Below are positions 1 to 9,064 of a DNA stretch of 64,000 nt, piece by piece. The number at the start of each line of letters is the position of its first letter. Positions within the stretch are counted from its first letter, which is position 1. The translations under genes were made by a program, and so were the position numbers. A model generated the notes under the pieces. That model was given only the letters and a program-made list of their open reading frames with translations. It had not been told where the DNA came from and made no database searches. Source of the DNA: Pseudomonadota bacterium. GTDB lineage: Bacteria; Pseudomonadota; Gammaproteobacteria; Nitrosococcales; Methylophagaceae. The stretch spans positions 3,517 to 67,516 of the forward strand of contig JALIBN010000006.1 in assembly GCA_030576275.1 (NCBI GenBank). The letters are read 5' to 3'.

Positions 1-1
1 G

Positions 2-190
2 GCATCACGAACCTCTCGCGGTGGATTATTTTCTCCGCATAACACCGCAACCATTACCGAAATCGAATCCAATACTCGATATGCCGTAGACTCATGGTTT
101 GATAACAATGGCGAACCACCGGCGATTATTCCATTAACACTATGGAAATCTGGCTGGAAACCCGACTGGAAATTTGGGACTAATAAATAA
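2..190 (+). CDS. 3' end of an unrecognised protein (5' partial)
   Basis: An open frame runs in from the left edge and stops at TAA two bases before the hemW start codon. The visible 62 residues end in a tryptophan-rich tail (TRYAVDSWF, then PLTLWKSGWKPDWKFGTNK). The frame reads like real coding sequence and lies close to hemW, so the two are probably co-transcribed. I do not recognise the family from the tail alone; the compact VDSWF...PLxxW...GW pattern looks conserved, but this is only an impression. Confidence 0.6.
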   Translation, partial: ASRTSRGGLFSPHNTATITEIESNTRYAVDSWFDNNGEPPAIIPLTLWKSGWKPDWKFGTNK

Positions 191-192
191 CT

Positions 193-1353
193 ATGTTTAA
201 TTTCACTACTCTACCACCGCTTAGCCTTTATATTCATGTGCCTTGGTGTGTGCGTAAATGTCCGTATTGTGATTTCAATTCACATAAGTCGCCAGACAAT
301 TTACCAGAAGCTAGTTATATAGATGCATTGATCCGTGATTTGGAGCAAGAAATGCCTTCCGTTTGGGGCCGCACCGTTCAAAACATCTTTATCGGTGGCG
401 GTACACCCAGTTTATTTTCAGCTGAAGCCTATGAGCGTTTATTTTCATCCATCCGCGCCTTAATTCCATTAAGTCCTCATGCCGAAATTACCCTAGAAGC
501 TAATCCGGGTACCTTTGAAGCGCAGCGTTTTTCCGACTATCGTGATTTAGGAATTAACCGTTTATCTATTGGCGTTCAAAGTTTTAATGATCAATCGCTC
601 ACTGCTTTAGGTCGAATTCACGACAGTAAACAAGCCATCAAAGCCATTGAAACGGCCCATAAAGTAGGCTTTGATAATTTTAATTTAGATCTGATGTTTG
701 GCTTACCTCACCAAACTGAAAAAACGGCTCGCCATGATGTCGCCACGGCAATAGCACTTGCCCCTAGCCATATCTCGTATTATCAACTAACCCTTGAACC
801 TAACACCTTGTTTTATCAAAATCCGCCTACCTTACCTGATGAAGATCCGATAATTGACTGGCAGATAGCAAATCAACAGCAACTCGCGGAAGCTGGTTAT
901 CAGCAATATGAGGTATCTGCTTACGCTAAAGGTAAAAATCGTTGTCAACATAATCTCAATTATTGGCAGTTTGGTGATTATTTAGGTATTGGCGCAGGCG
1001 CTCATGGCAAAATAACCGATGCGGCGAAACAAACCATTACTCGCCGTTCTAAACAAAAGCAACCCCAAGCTTTTATTGATACCGCCGGCTCACCGTCAGT
1101 TATATTAACTGAGGAAGTAATAAGTAAAAGAGATATTGGATTTGAGTTTATGTTGAATGCTTTAAGACTAACGGATGGTTTTCCTACGCCGTTATTTTAT
1201 CAACATGCTGGCTTGCCTATTTCTCATATCGACAAAGCGCTACAATATGCTGAACAAGAAGGATTATTAACTAGAGATATACACTTTATTCGTCCGACAG
1301 AAAAAGGTCAGCGTTATCTTAATGTATTGATTGAGCTATTCTTACCAGAATAG
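193..1353 (+). CDS. hemW: Radical SAM heme chaperone HemW
   Basis: Member of the oxygen-independent coproporphyrinogen oxidase-like family, thought to bind heme and deliver it to apoproteins rather than to oxidise coproporphyrinogen. The radical-SAM cluster motif CxxxCxxC is at residues 19-26 (C-VRK-C-PY-C) and is followed by F. It lacks the extra cysteine (CxC) found in true HemN. A GGGTPS glycine motif follows near residue 68, and the HemW C-terminal domain is present. The length of 386 residues is usual. The start ATG lies two bases after the stop of the upstream partial gene, which suggests one transcript. Confidence 0.93.
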   Translation: MFNFTTLPPLSLYIHVPWCVRKCPYCDFNSHKSPDNLPEASYIDALIRDLEQEMPSVWGRTVQNIFIGGGTPSLFSAEAYERLFSSIRALIPLSPHAEITLEANPGTFEAQRFSDYRDLGINRLSIGVQSFNDQSLTALGRIHDSKQAIKAIETAHKVGFDNFNLDLMFGLPHQTEKTARHDVATAIALAPSHISYYQLTLEPNTLFYQNPPTLPDEDPIIDWQIANQQQLAEAGYQQYEVSAYAKGKNRCQHNLNYWQFGDYLGIGAGAHGKITDAAKQTITRRSKQKQPQAFIDTAGSPSVILTEEVISKRDIGFEFMLNALRLTDGFPTPLFYQHAGLPISHIDKALQYAEQEGLLTRDIHFIRPTEKGQRYLNVLIELFLPE

Positions 1354-1387
1354 TATGCTGTTTATATTATCTAAAGGAGTTCTGCCC

Positions 1388-1684
1388 ATGAAAAAAAGTA
1401 CCTTTACCTTGCTTGCTTGCGTATTGCTATCGGCAACGTCGCTTAGCCAAGCAGAAGTCATTTCTATAGCCGATCCTACTAATCAGGTAGCCAACAGCCC
1501 CGAAGGCATTTTACGTCCAATACAGGGCATGTCCATGGCAACTGTTGAACAGAAATTCGGTCAACCTGAGCAAAAAATCGCCGCTGTCGGTCAACCACCG
1601 ATCGCTCGCTGGATCTATACTGACTTTGTAGTGTTCTTTGAAAATAATTTAGTAATACATTCGGTTGTGCCACATAAACAATGA
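1388..1684 (+). CDS. Small exported protein, BamE/SmpA-like C-terminal part
   Basis: The ORF track starts this frame at 1331, inside hemW. ATG 1388 is better because AAAGGAG lies about 8 bases before it and the protein then begins with a signal peptide (MKKSTFTLLACVLLS...SQA). The mature part has GMSMATVEQKFGQP followed by RWIYTDFVVFFENNLV, a pattern like the BamE/SmpA fold (GMT..V...LG.P ... W.Y ... V.F...L). The whole protein is about 98 residues. Its TGA overlaps the next ATG (ATGA), so it is translationally coupled to the MOSC gene. The molecular role is unknown; a periplasmic location is inferred. Confidence 0.75.
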   Translation: MKKSTFTLLACVLLSATSLSQAEVISIADPTNQVANSPEGILRPIQGMSMATVEQKFGQPEQKIAAVGQPPIARWIYTDFVVFFENNLVIHSVVPHKQ

Positions 1685-2328
1685 AACTCGTTTCAGTCAA
1701 TGTCTCGCTTCCTGTTGAGATTGACTACAATGGCACCCGAATTTCGACCAGTATTTTTAAAAAGCCCATCTCGGGCAAAGTAGCTGTTCACCCGTTTAAA
1801 TTAGCCGGCGATCAACAAGTCGATTTAGAAAATCATGGTGGTGGCCACAAAGCTATTTATAGTTATGCTACTGAGCACTACGATTATTGGAAACAAGCGC
1901 TCGATAGACCTGAGTTACATTACGGCCAGTTTGGTGAAAACTTAACGATTCATGGTTTAGATGAAGCCGCATTATGCATTGGTGATCGATTACACATCGC
2001 GGATTGCATTCTAGAAATAACACAACCGAGAATACCTTGCTTTAAACTAGGTATCGCATTTGATTCAACGACAATGCCTAAACAATTTATTCAATATGGT
2101 TACACGGGCATATACTTCAAAGTAATACAGACTGGAGCAATTGAAGCCGGCGACGAAGTTGTGCGTAGTTATCAACACCCAAATAAATTGTCAGTAAAAA
2201 CGTTATTTTCTGCCTACTTTGATGACGACTTTATAGGTGCTGAAAAAGTGATGCAAACTGCCGCTGAAACGCTAGAATTATCTGACGAATGGCGTGAGAA
2301 AGTTATAGAACGATTAGCTAAGTATTAA
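1681..2328 (+). CDS. MOSC domain protein (YiiM-like)
   Basis: 215 residues. The MOSC domain occupies most of the protein, with the motif HGGGHKAIYSY near residue 57 and the conserved PRIPCFKLG near residue 116. The cysteine there is the usual candidate for binding molybdenum cofactor or sulfur. E. coli YiiM reduces N-hydroxylated compounds with molybdenum cofactor, so a similar job is possible. Its ATG overlaps the stop of the preceding gene, and its stop overlaps by 4 bases the end of the convergent membrane-protein gene. The window also holds much of the molybdenum cofactor pathway, but not next to this gene. Confidence 0.85.
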   Translation: MKLVSVNVSLPVEIDYNGTRISTSIFKKPISGKVAVHPFKLAGDQQVDLENHGGGHKAIYSYATEHYDYWKQALDRPELHYGQFGENLTIHGLDEAALCIGDRLHIADCILEITQPRIPCFKLGIAFDSTTMPKQFIQYGYTGIYFKVIQTGAIEAGDEVVRSYQHPNKLSVKTLFSAYFDDDFIGAEKVMQTAAETLELSDEWREKVIERLAKY

Positions 2329-2834
2329 CCTTCAATATCTAGAAATCGTCGTAAAGCCCATTTTGGAATTGTGCCTACTCGGGCATGATGCAATGAATCT
2401 GATTCAATCACAATCAGCACCAAAACCGTTACCAATGTAGGTAATATCCCAAAACCACCAATCAAGCCATAAACAGCTTCTTTCATAAGCCCTAGGTGCT
2501 GATTAGCTAACCACCCTAGCAGTGATACCGAGCTCAGCAATAACAAAGCATAAGTAAATAATAAGCTCCAGCGCCGTGCGATTTGCCAGTGTATATAGAT
2601 GAACTCACTATCTTCACGTTTTACTTTACTTGCTCGGTAGAATGTATATGCCAGAGCCATTACTGAAAATATCGGTACTAGCGCCATAAAATATAAATAT
2701 TGCGGACCGAAAGTCGAGATCGCAGTAAACAACAAAATATGGTTCATAATCAAGTTGCTTAAAAAAATATCATGAGGCACTTTTGCCGCTTTTCTTTCAG
2801 CCTCATTGGGTTCTGAAAACTCGACCTTATCCAT
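2325..2834 (-). CDS. Unknown inner-membrane protein, about four TM segments
   Basis: 169 residues with hydrophobic segments near residues 27-45, 48-63, 92-110 and 122-143, a charged N-terminus and a short charged C-terminus. I do not recognise a named family. It starts immediately downstream of thrC on the same strand (no gap between thrC stop and this ATG), so it is probably the last gene of the alaC-hom-thrC transcript. Its 3' end overlaps that of the MOSC gene by a few bases. Function unknown. Confidence 0.7.
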   Translation of the reverse strand: MDKVEFSEPNEAERKAAKVPHDIFLSNLIMNHILLFTAISTFGPQYLYFMALVPIFSVMALAYTFYRASKVKREDSEFIYIHWQIARRWSLLFTYALLLLSSVSLLGWLANQHLGLMKEAVYGLIGGFGILPTLVTVLVLIVIESDSLHHARVGTIPKWALRRFLDIEG

Positions 2835-3980
2835 TTATCTAGCCATATTACTCAAAATAGCATCACGTACCGCATCAAGTTTCGCATCCACTGTAATGAG
2901 AGGTGATGTGCTTTGTTTAATAGCGATATCAGGATCTTTCAAACCATGTCCGGTCAAGGTACATACAACAGTACTGCCTTCAGGGATTTTTCCTGATTGG
3001 ATATCTCTAATTGCACCGGCTAATGAGGTAGCTGAAGCAGGCTCACAGAAGATACCTTCTTTCTCAGCTAATAATTTTTGTGTGGCTAAGATGATGTCAT
3101 CATCACATTCATCAAACCATCCTTCAGATTCTTCTTTAACTTTCCACGCCATATCCCAGCTTTGTGGATGACCAATGCGAATTGCTGTGGCCACTGTTTC
3201 AGGATCATCAACCATTTTCCCACGCATAAATGGCGCACTGCCAGAAGCTTGATAACCAATCATTTTGGGGCGACTACTAATAACGGCATCTTTAGTAAAT
3301 TTACATTCACCACGGCAAAGTGCACATGCATCGGTTACATGATCACCACATTTTGATGCATATTCGCTATAACCAATCCAATGCGCGGTGATGTTACCGG
3401 CATTACCCACTGGCAGGCAGTGATAATCAGGGGCACGTCCCAATTCTTCAACAATTTCAAATGCCGCTGTTTTTTGACCTTGCAGACGATAAGGATTAAT
3501 TGAATTAACAATAGTGACCGGCGCATGTTCAGCCACGTCTTTTACTAATTGCATACCTTCATCAAAGTTACCTTTGATTTGAATAACAACCGCATCATGC
3601 ATCATCGCTTGCGCTAATTTACCTAAGGCAATTTTGCCATCAGGAATCAATACAAACGCTGTAATACCTGCTCGTGCAGCATAGGCAGCTGCGGCTGCTG
3701 AAGTATTACCTGTTGACGCACAAATAATCGCCTTACTACCTGCTTCAACTGCTTTAGTCACCGCCATGGTCATTCCACGGTCTTTAAATGAGCCCGTAGG
3801 ATTTAAACCTTCATATTTGACGTAAATCTCAACATTTTTACCGATATGTTTTGGAATATTATTCAGTTTTAATAAAGGCGTATTACCTTCACCCAAGCTG
3901 ATTATTTTGGTATCAGCACTGACCGGTAAGCGGTCACGGTAACGTTCAATTAGACCGGTGTAACGTGGACGAAATGGCAT
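2835..3980 (-). CDS. thrC: Threonine synthase
   Basis: PLP enzyme that converts O-phosphohomoserine to threonine. The PLP lysine is in the motif GSFKDRGMT (Lys66), the phosphate-binding loop is VGNAGN near residue 191, and substrate-binding GEGNTPL lies near residue 30. Length is 381 residues. Between GNITAHWIGYSEY and the SRPKMIGYQASG segment there is an unusual cysteine-rich stretch, C-x7-C-x2-C-x3-C (residues 211-226), which looks like a small metal-binding knuckle. AGGAAA precedes ATG 3980. It lies directly downstream of hom, as in many gammaproteobacteria with an alaC-hom-thrC order. Confidence 0.93.
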   Translation of the reverse strand: MPFRPRYTGLIERYRDRLPVSADTKIISLGEGNTPLLKLNNIPKHIGKNVEIYVKYEGLNPTGSFKDRGMTMAVTKAVEAGSKAIICASTGNTSAAAAAYAARAGITAFVLIPDGKIALGKLAQAMMHDAVVIQIKGNFDEGMQLVKDVAEHAPVTIVNSINPYRLQGQKTAAFEIVEELGRAPDYHCLPVGNAGNITAHWIGYSEYASKCGDHVTDACALCRGECKFTKDAVISSRPKMIGYQASGSAPFMRGKMVDDPETVATAIRIGHPQSWDMAWKVKEESEGWFDECDDDIILATQKLLAEKEGIFCEPASATSLAGAIRDIQSGKIPEGSTVVCTLTGHGLKDPDIAIKQSTSPLITVDAKLDAVRDAILSNMAR

Positions 3981-4035
3981 AAAATTTCCTCTTTAAATAT
4001 CTATATGTACTGGGAGTGCTTAACTTACGTCAGCT

Positions 4036-5346
4036 CTATCCTAATGATTCCATACGAATCCGCATGACTGAATCCTTAACGGTGCTTAATGCTTCGATTT
4101 GCATAATCGCTGCATCCATATTTTTTTCTAAAACCTCATGGGTCAGCATGATCAGCGGCACCATGCCACCTTGCTGTTCAGGTTCTTTTTGTACTATCGC
4201 TTCAATACTAATGCCATTGACACTTAAGATACGGGTGATATCAGCGAGTACACCTAATTTATCTTCTGTAGCGATCCGTAAATAGTACGAAGTAACCACT
4301 TGAGACATTGGCATTATAGGCGTGTTATCTAATGAGTCTGGTTTGAAGGCTAAATGCGGCACCCGATTTTCAGGGTCGGAAGTCAACGCTCGCACAACAT
4401 CAACAATATCGGCAACTACAGCTGAAGCCGTTGCATCAGAACCCGCACCAGCACCGTAATAAAGTGTCGAGCCGACAGCATCACCATGCACCAAAATAGC
4501 GTTCATCACGCCATCAACATTAGCGATTAAACGACGATGAGGAATTAATGTTGGATGAACACGTAACTCAATACCTTGTGGTGTTTTTTTTGCGATACCT
4601 AAATGTTTGATTCGATAACCCAACTCACCCGCATTTTTCACATCTTCTTGTGAAATTTTGCTAATACCTTCGGTATAGGCCTTGTTAAATTGCAATGGTA
4701 TACCAAAGGCTATTGAAGCCATGATGGTCAATTTATGAGCAGCATCAATACCTTCAACATCAAAAGTCGGATCAGCTTCTGCATAACCTAAAGCCTGAGC
4801 TTCAGTTAATACCTCAGCAAAGTCACGACCTTTATCACGCATTTCGGTAAGAATGAAGTTACCCGTACCATTGATAATACCGGCCAACCATTCAATTCGA
4901 TTACCAGCTAAACCTTCACGCATCGCTTTTATAATTGGAATACCACCGGCAACTGCTGCTTCAAAGCTTATCGTAACACCCTTTTCCTGGGCTTTAGCAA
5001 ATAGCTCATTACCGTGCAATGCAATTAATGCTTTATTGGCGGTAACAACATGTTTGCCATTTTCAATAGCCTTCATTACTAATTCACGAGCAATGCCTGT
5101 ACCACCAATCAATTCAACAACAATTTCAATTTCAGGATTGTTAATGATAGCCATAGCATCATCTGTCAATGAGATACCATCAGTCTTACAAATCTTCGGT
5201 GAATCTAGATCACGGTCAGCAGCCCATGCAATTTCAATATCACGACCTGCTCGACGACTAATTTCTTTTGCATTGCGGGTCAATACATTAACCGTACCAC
5301 CGCCCACTGTACCTAAGCCTAAAATTCCGATTTTTACTGAGTGCAA
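4036..5346 (-). CDS. hom: Homoserine dehydrogenase
   Basis: NAD(P)-dependent reduction of aspartate semialdehyde to homoserine. An N-terminal Rossmann motif GLGTVGGGT is followed by the homoserine dehydrogenase catalytic domain (EAAVAGGIPIIKAMREG, NGTGNFILTEM). A C-terminal ACT regulatory domain starts near residue 350 (YYLRIATEDKLGVLADITRILS), as in threonine-inhibited monofunctional enzymes. The start is TTG: no ATG or GTG fits, the residues after TTG match the usual N-terminus, and AGGGGAT lies about 5 bases upstream, overlapping the alaC stop. The gene is the middle member of alaC-hom-thrC. Confidence 0.94.
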   Translation of the reverse strand: MHSVKIGILGLGTVGGGTVNVLTRNAKEISRRAGRDIEIAWAADRDLDSPKICKTDGISLTDDAMAIINNPEIEIVVELIGGTGIARELVMKAIENGKHVVTANKALIALHGNELFAKAQEKGVTISFEAAVAGGIPIIKAMREGLAGNRIEWLAGIINGTGNFILTEMRDKGRDFAEVLTEAQALGYAEADPTFDVEGIDAAHKLTIMASIAFGIPLQFNKAYTEGISKISQEDVKNAGELGYRIKHLGIAKKTPQGIELRVHPTLIPHRRLIANVDGVMNAILVHGDAVGSTLYYGAGAGSDATASAVVADIVDVVRALTSDPENRVPHLAFKPDSLDNTPIMPMSQVVTSYYLRIATEDKLGVLADITRILSVNGISIEAIVQKEPEQQGGMVPLIMLTHEVLEKNMDAAIMQIEALSTVKDSVMRIRMESLG

Positions 5347-5355
5347 AACTATCCC

Positions 5356-6534
5356 CTAACTATTTTTAAACATATCACGGATCCCTCGGATCGCTTGACG
5401 TGTGCGGTGTTCATTTTCAATTAAACCAAAACGAACGTGATCATCGCCATATTCACCAAAACCGATGCCTGGTGATACCGCTACTTTCGCTTCTTGTAAT
5501 AATTTCTTAGTGAATTCTAATGAGCCCATTTCACGATATTTCTCTGGGATCTGAGCCCAAACAAACATTGTAGCCTTTGGCTTTTCCACTTTCCAACCAA
5601 TAGAGTTTAAGCCGTCGCAGAGTACATCGCGGCGCTTCCTATAGGTTTCAACTATTTCAGCGACACATTCTTGTGGACCATCCAAAGCAGCAATAGCAGC
5701 AACTTGAATCGGCGTAAACATGCCATAATCAAGATATGATTTCATTCTTGCTAACGCGGCCACCAAGGTTGGATTACCCGACATAAAGCCCACACGCCAA
5801 CCAGGCATATTATAAGTTTTAGATAAAGTATAAAACTCTACAGCAACATCAATCGCACCGGGCACTTGTAAAATCGATGGTGCTTTATAACCATCAAAAG
5901 TAATTTCGCCATACGCTAAATCATGCACCACCCAAATTTGGTGTTCTTTAGCAAATGCGACAACTTTTTCAAAAAATTCCAAATCAACGCACTGGGTCGT
6001 CGGATTGCCAGGAAAGTTTAAGACCAGCATTTTTGGTTTTGGCCATGAATCTTTCACTGATTTTTCGAGTTCAGCGAAAAAATCACCGCCAGGAACTAAT
6101 GGTACGTGGCGGATATCGGCACCAGAAATAACAAAACCATATGGATGGATCGGGTAAGCAGGATTCGGAACTAATATGGCATCACCTGGCCCAACGGTGG
6201 CCAATGCCAAATGCGCAAGGCCTTCTTTCGAACCGATGGTAACAATCGTTTCGGTTTCTGGATCAAGTGTCACATCAAACTGACGTTGATACCAATCGCA
6301 AATGGCTTTGCGTAAACGAGGAATTCCCCGCGATACCGAGTAACGATGAGTATCTGGACGCTGGGCTGCCTCGATTAATTTTTCGATAACATGCGGCGGC
6401 GCAGGTTGGTCTGGATTACCCATACCGAAATCGATAATATCTTCACCGCGCGCACGGGCTTTTGCCTTCAAATCGTTAACGATATTGAACACATAGGGCG
6501 GAAGGCGTTTAATTCTAGGGAAGTCGTCGTTCAC
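5356..6534 (-). CDS. alaC: AlaC-type alanine/glutamate aminotransferase
   Basis: Class I/II PLP aminotransferase of 392 residues. The PLP lysine lies in [13 protein letters not shown] (near residue 240), and the NFPGNPTTQ and YGEITFDG motifs are present. The sequence resembles AlaC (YfdZ), which makes alanine from pyruvate and glutamate; such genes commonly sit directly before hom in gammaproteobacteria. The start is GTG with AGGT 6 bases upstream. It lies 9 bases from hom and is the first gene of the operon. The exact amino donor and acceptor cannot be read from sequence. Confidence 0.88.
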   Translation of the reverse strand: MNDDFPRIKRLPPYVFNIVNDLKAKARARGEDIIDFGMGNPDQPAPPHVIEKLIEAAQRPDTHRYSVSRGIPRLRKAICDWYQRQFDVTLDPETETIVTIGSKEGLAHLALATVGPGDAILVPNPAYPIHPYGFVISGADIRHVPLVPGGDFFAELEKSVKDSWPKPKMLVLNFPGNPTTQCVDLEFFEKVVAFAKEHQIWVVHDLAYGEITFDGYKAPSILQVPGAIDVAVEFYTLSKTYNMPGWRVGFMSGNPTLVAALARMKSYLDYGMFTPIQVAAIAALDGPQECVAEIVETYRKRRDVLCDGLNSIGWKVEKPKATMFVWAQIPEKYREMGSLEFTKKLLQEAKVAVSPGIGFGEYGDDHVRFGLIENEHRTRQAIRGIRDMFKNS

Positions 6535-6631
6535 TTAAGTACCTGAAAATAGCAATAACGGTTGGCAAACCAAGCAAAATAACTGAAAATGGTCAGCACT
6601 ACAATCTTAACATTCTACAGAACTTATCATT

Positions 6632-7474
6632 ATGACTGAACAAGAAACTTTTTATAACGAAATTATAGCTGATTTAGAAGATGGTACCTTGGTCTTACCG
6701 ACCTTACCTGAAGTCGCATTGAGAGTTCGAGATGTTGTAGATGATCCTGATTGCACCTCAGCAAAATTAGCTGACATCATTGTCACTGATCCCGCATTAT
6801 CTACGCGCCTGCTCAAAGTCTCCAATAGCGCTTTATACCGTGGTCGTGTGCCTGTGGAAAGCATCCAAATGGCTGTTTCTCGATTAGGTCTGACAATGGT
6901 CAGGAATCTGGTGACAAGCCTAGTAATGGAACAAATGTTTCAGGCCACTTCAAATCGATTGGAAAAACGCCTACATGACTTGTGGGAACACAGTACAGAA
7001 GTTGCCGCTATCAGTCAGGTCATTGCCTCTAAAAAACCGGGTATTAAAGCCGACGAAGCCATGCTCGCAGGCTTAATACACGATATTGGCGTGTTACCAA
7101 TATTAATGAAAGCTGAAGAATCCCCAGAAATACTCAAAAATACAGTACTACTAGACAGTCTGATCTCACGATTACATACACGTATTGGTGCTGCTATTTT
7201 AAGAAGTTGGAAATTTCCAGAAAGTTTGATTGCCGTTGCAGCTGAACACGAAGATTATCATCGTAATACAGGAAACGCTCCAGACTTAGTTGATATTATT
7301 CAAGTTGCTAATTTACAAAGCTATATAAATACCGATAAAGCACTCTCTGAACAACAACTACAAAATATTAAAGCATTTTCAAAACTCAATATTGATACCA
7401 ATATCAATGTCGTCGAACTTGAAGAAAACAGTGCAGAATATGCTGAGGCCCTAGCATTATTTTCCGCAATGTAA
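6632..7474 (+). CDS. HDOD domain signalling protein
   Basis: 280 residues, mostly one HDOD domain (LPTLPEVALRVRDVVDDPD, then LLKVSNSALYRG, then AGLIHDIGVLPIL). HDOD proteins are HD-related domains that usually lack phosphodiesterase residues and act in signalling or stress regulation. Divergent from alaC with 97 bases between them and followed by a strong bidirectional terminator. A second HDOD protein lies at 35562-36428. The specific partner is not visible. Confidence 0.85.
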   Translation: MTEQETFYNEIIADLEDGTLVLPTLPEVALRVRDVVDDPDCTSAKLADIIVTDPALSTRLLKVSNSALYRGRVPVESIQMAVSRLGLTMVRNLVTSLVMEQMFQATSNRLEKRLHDLWEHSTEVAAISQVIASKKPGIKADEAMLAGLIHDIGVLPILMKAEESPEILKNTVLLDSLISRLHTRIGAAILRSWKFPESLIAVAAEHEDYHRNTGNAPDLVDIIQVANLQSYINTDKALSEQQLQNIKAFSKLNIDTNINVVELEENSAEYAEALALFSAM

Positions 7475-7504
7475 GTTGTAATTTAGACGCTAGGCTCATG
7501 TCAT

Positions 7505-7541
7505 AAAAAAGGCTATCTCCTTGCGGAAATAGCCTTTTTTT
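7505..7541. terminator. Bidirectional terminator between the HDOD gene and lysS
   Basis: An inverted repeat AAAAAGGCTATcTCC / GGAaATAGCCTTTTTT with a TTGC loop, flanked by A and T runs on the two sides. It sits between the convergent ends of the HDOD gene and lysS and can end transcription from both. Confidence 0.85.
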
Positions 7542-7558
7542 ATGCTTAAATATAAATT

Positions 7559-9055
7559 TTACTCTGGTCGCATATGCGGGAATAACAATACATCTCTAAT
7601 CGACGGTGAATCAGTTAGCAACATCACCAAGCGATCAATACCAATCCCCTCACCTGCTGTAGGTGGCATTCCGTATTCTAATGCGCGAATATAATCAGCA
7701 TCAAAATGCATCGCTTCATCATCACCTGCGTCTTTATCCGCTACTTGCGCTTGAAAACGTTCAGCTTGATCTTCAGCGTCATTTAACTCTGAGAAGCCAT
7801 TGGCGATTTCTCGACCACCGACAAAAAATTCAAAGCGATCTGTCACAAAAGGATCGGCATCGCTACGACGAGCCAATGGTGAAACTTCGGTTGGATATGC
7901 GGTGATAAAGGTCGGTTCCATCAAGCGATGCTCGACGGTTTTCTCAAAGATTTCGATTTGGATTTTACCTAAACCGTAACTTGCTTTTAATGGGATACCT
8001 AGACCTTCAGCGACAGTGGTTGCAGCTTCTATTGTTGCCAATTGCTCGGCAGAAATATCGGCGTTAAAATCTAATATCGATTCAATTACAGTCATACGAT
8101 GGAAGGGTTTTGCAAAATCCAAATCAGTGCCTTGATAATGGACTTGTGATGTACCCAATACATCTTGAGTCACGGTGCGTAGCATTTCTTCTGTCAGATC
8201 CATCAAATCTTTAAAATCAGCATAAGCCTGATAAAACTCGACCATGGTAAATTCAGGGTTATGACGTGTTGATAAACCTTCATTGCGGAAATTACGGTTA
8301 ATTTCAAACACTCGCTCAAAACCACCGACAACTAGACGTTTTAGATACAGTTCCGGTGCAATGCGCAGGAATAAGTCCATATCTAAGGCATTATGGAAAG
8401 TAGTAAACGGTTTTGCTGTTGCACCACCTGGGATCGCCTGCATCATTGGGGTTTCGACTTCTAAATAGTCTTTTGCCATCAAAAATCGACGAATACCATC
8501 AATAATCCGTGTGCGAATAATAAATGTTTTACGGCTTGCTTCGTTCATAATCAAATCAACATAACGTTGACGATAACGCGTTTCTTGATCAGACAAACCA
8601 TGGAATTTTTCAGGCAGCGGACGTAACGATTTGGTTAATAGACGGATATCATCCACTAGTACCGATAATTCGCCTTTTTGAGTACGAAACATCACCCCTT
8701 CAGCAGCAATAATATCGCCTAAGTCCCAACGTTTAAAATCACCATAAACACCTTCGGCTAAATCATCACGTTTAACGTATAACTGCATGTCGCCTGACAT
8801 ATCGCGAATATTGGCAAAACTGGCTTTACCCATCACTCGTTTGGTCATCAAGCGACCAGCTATTTTAACGCGTCGCGGTGTAGCACTTAATTCTTCAGCA
8901 GAAGTATGCTCATACTCAACTGTTAATTCAGCATTGACTACGTTACGACGAAAATCATTCGGAAAGGGATTACCCTGTTCACGCAACGCTGCCAATTTTT
9001 CACGACGTTGGGCAATTAATCGGTTTTCGTCTTGTTCAATTTCGTTTGTCATCAT
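7559..9055 (-). CDS. lysS: Lysyl-tRNA synthetase, class II
   Basis: Charges tRNA-Lys with lysine. It has an N-terminal OB-fold anticodon-binding domain ([22 protein letters not shown], about residues 60-150) followed by the class II catalytic core with motif 2 ([25 protein letters not shown]) and motif 3 ([24 protein letters not shown]). Length of 498 residues is usual. Starts 9 bases after prfB stops, the usual prfB-lysS operon. An ATG pair is present at the start (MMTNE); either could be used. Confidence 0.97.
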   Translation of the reverse strand: MMTNEIEQDENRLIAQRREKLAALREQGNPFPNDFRRNVVNAELTVEYEHTSAEELSATPRRVKIAGRLMTKRVMGKASFANIRDMSGDMQLYVKRDDLAEGVYGDFKRWDLGDIIAAEGVMFRTQKGELSVLVDDIRLLTKSLRPLPEKFHGLSDQETRYRQRYVDLIMNEASRKTFIIRTRIIDGIRRFLMAKDYLEVETPMMQAIPGGATAKPFTTFHNALDMDLFLRIAPELYLKRLVVGGFERVFEINRNFRNEGLSTRHNPEFTMVEFYQAYADFKDLMDLTEEMLRTVTQDVLGTSQVHYQGTDLDFAKPFHRMTVIESILDFNADISAEQLATIEAATTVAEGLGIPLKASYGLGKIQIEIFEKTVEHRLMEPTFITAYPTEVSPLARRSDADPFVTDRFEFFVGGREIANGFSELNDAEDQAERFQAQVADKDAGDDEAMHFDADYIRALEYGMPPTAGEGIGIDRLVMLLTDSPSIRDVLLFPHMRPE

Positions 9056-9064
9056 TGGTCTCTT

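Noticed and set aside
2806-3171. 121-residue + strand ORF
   Set aside because: Antisense shadow of thrC; the translated protein has no recognisable features.
4853-5359. 168-residue + strand ORF
   Set aside because: Antisense shadow of hom.
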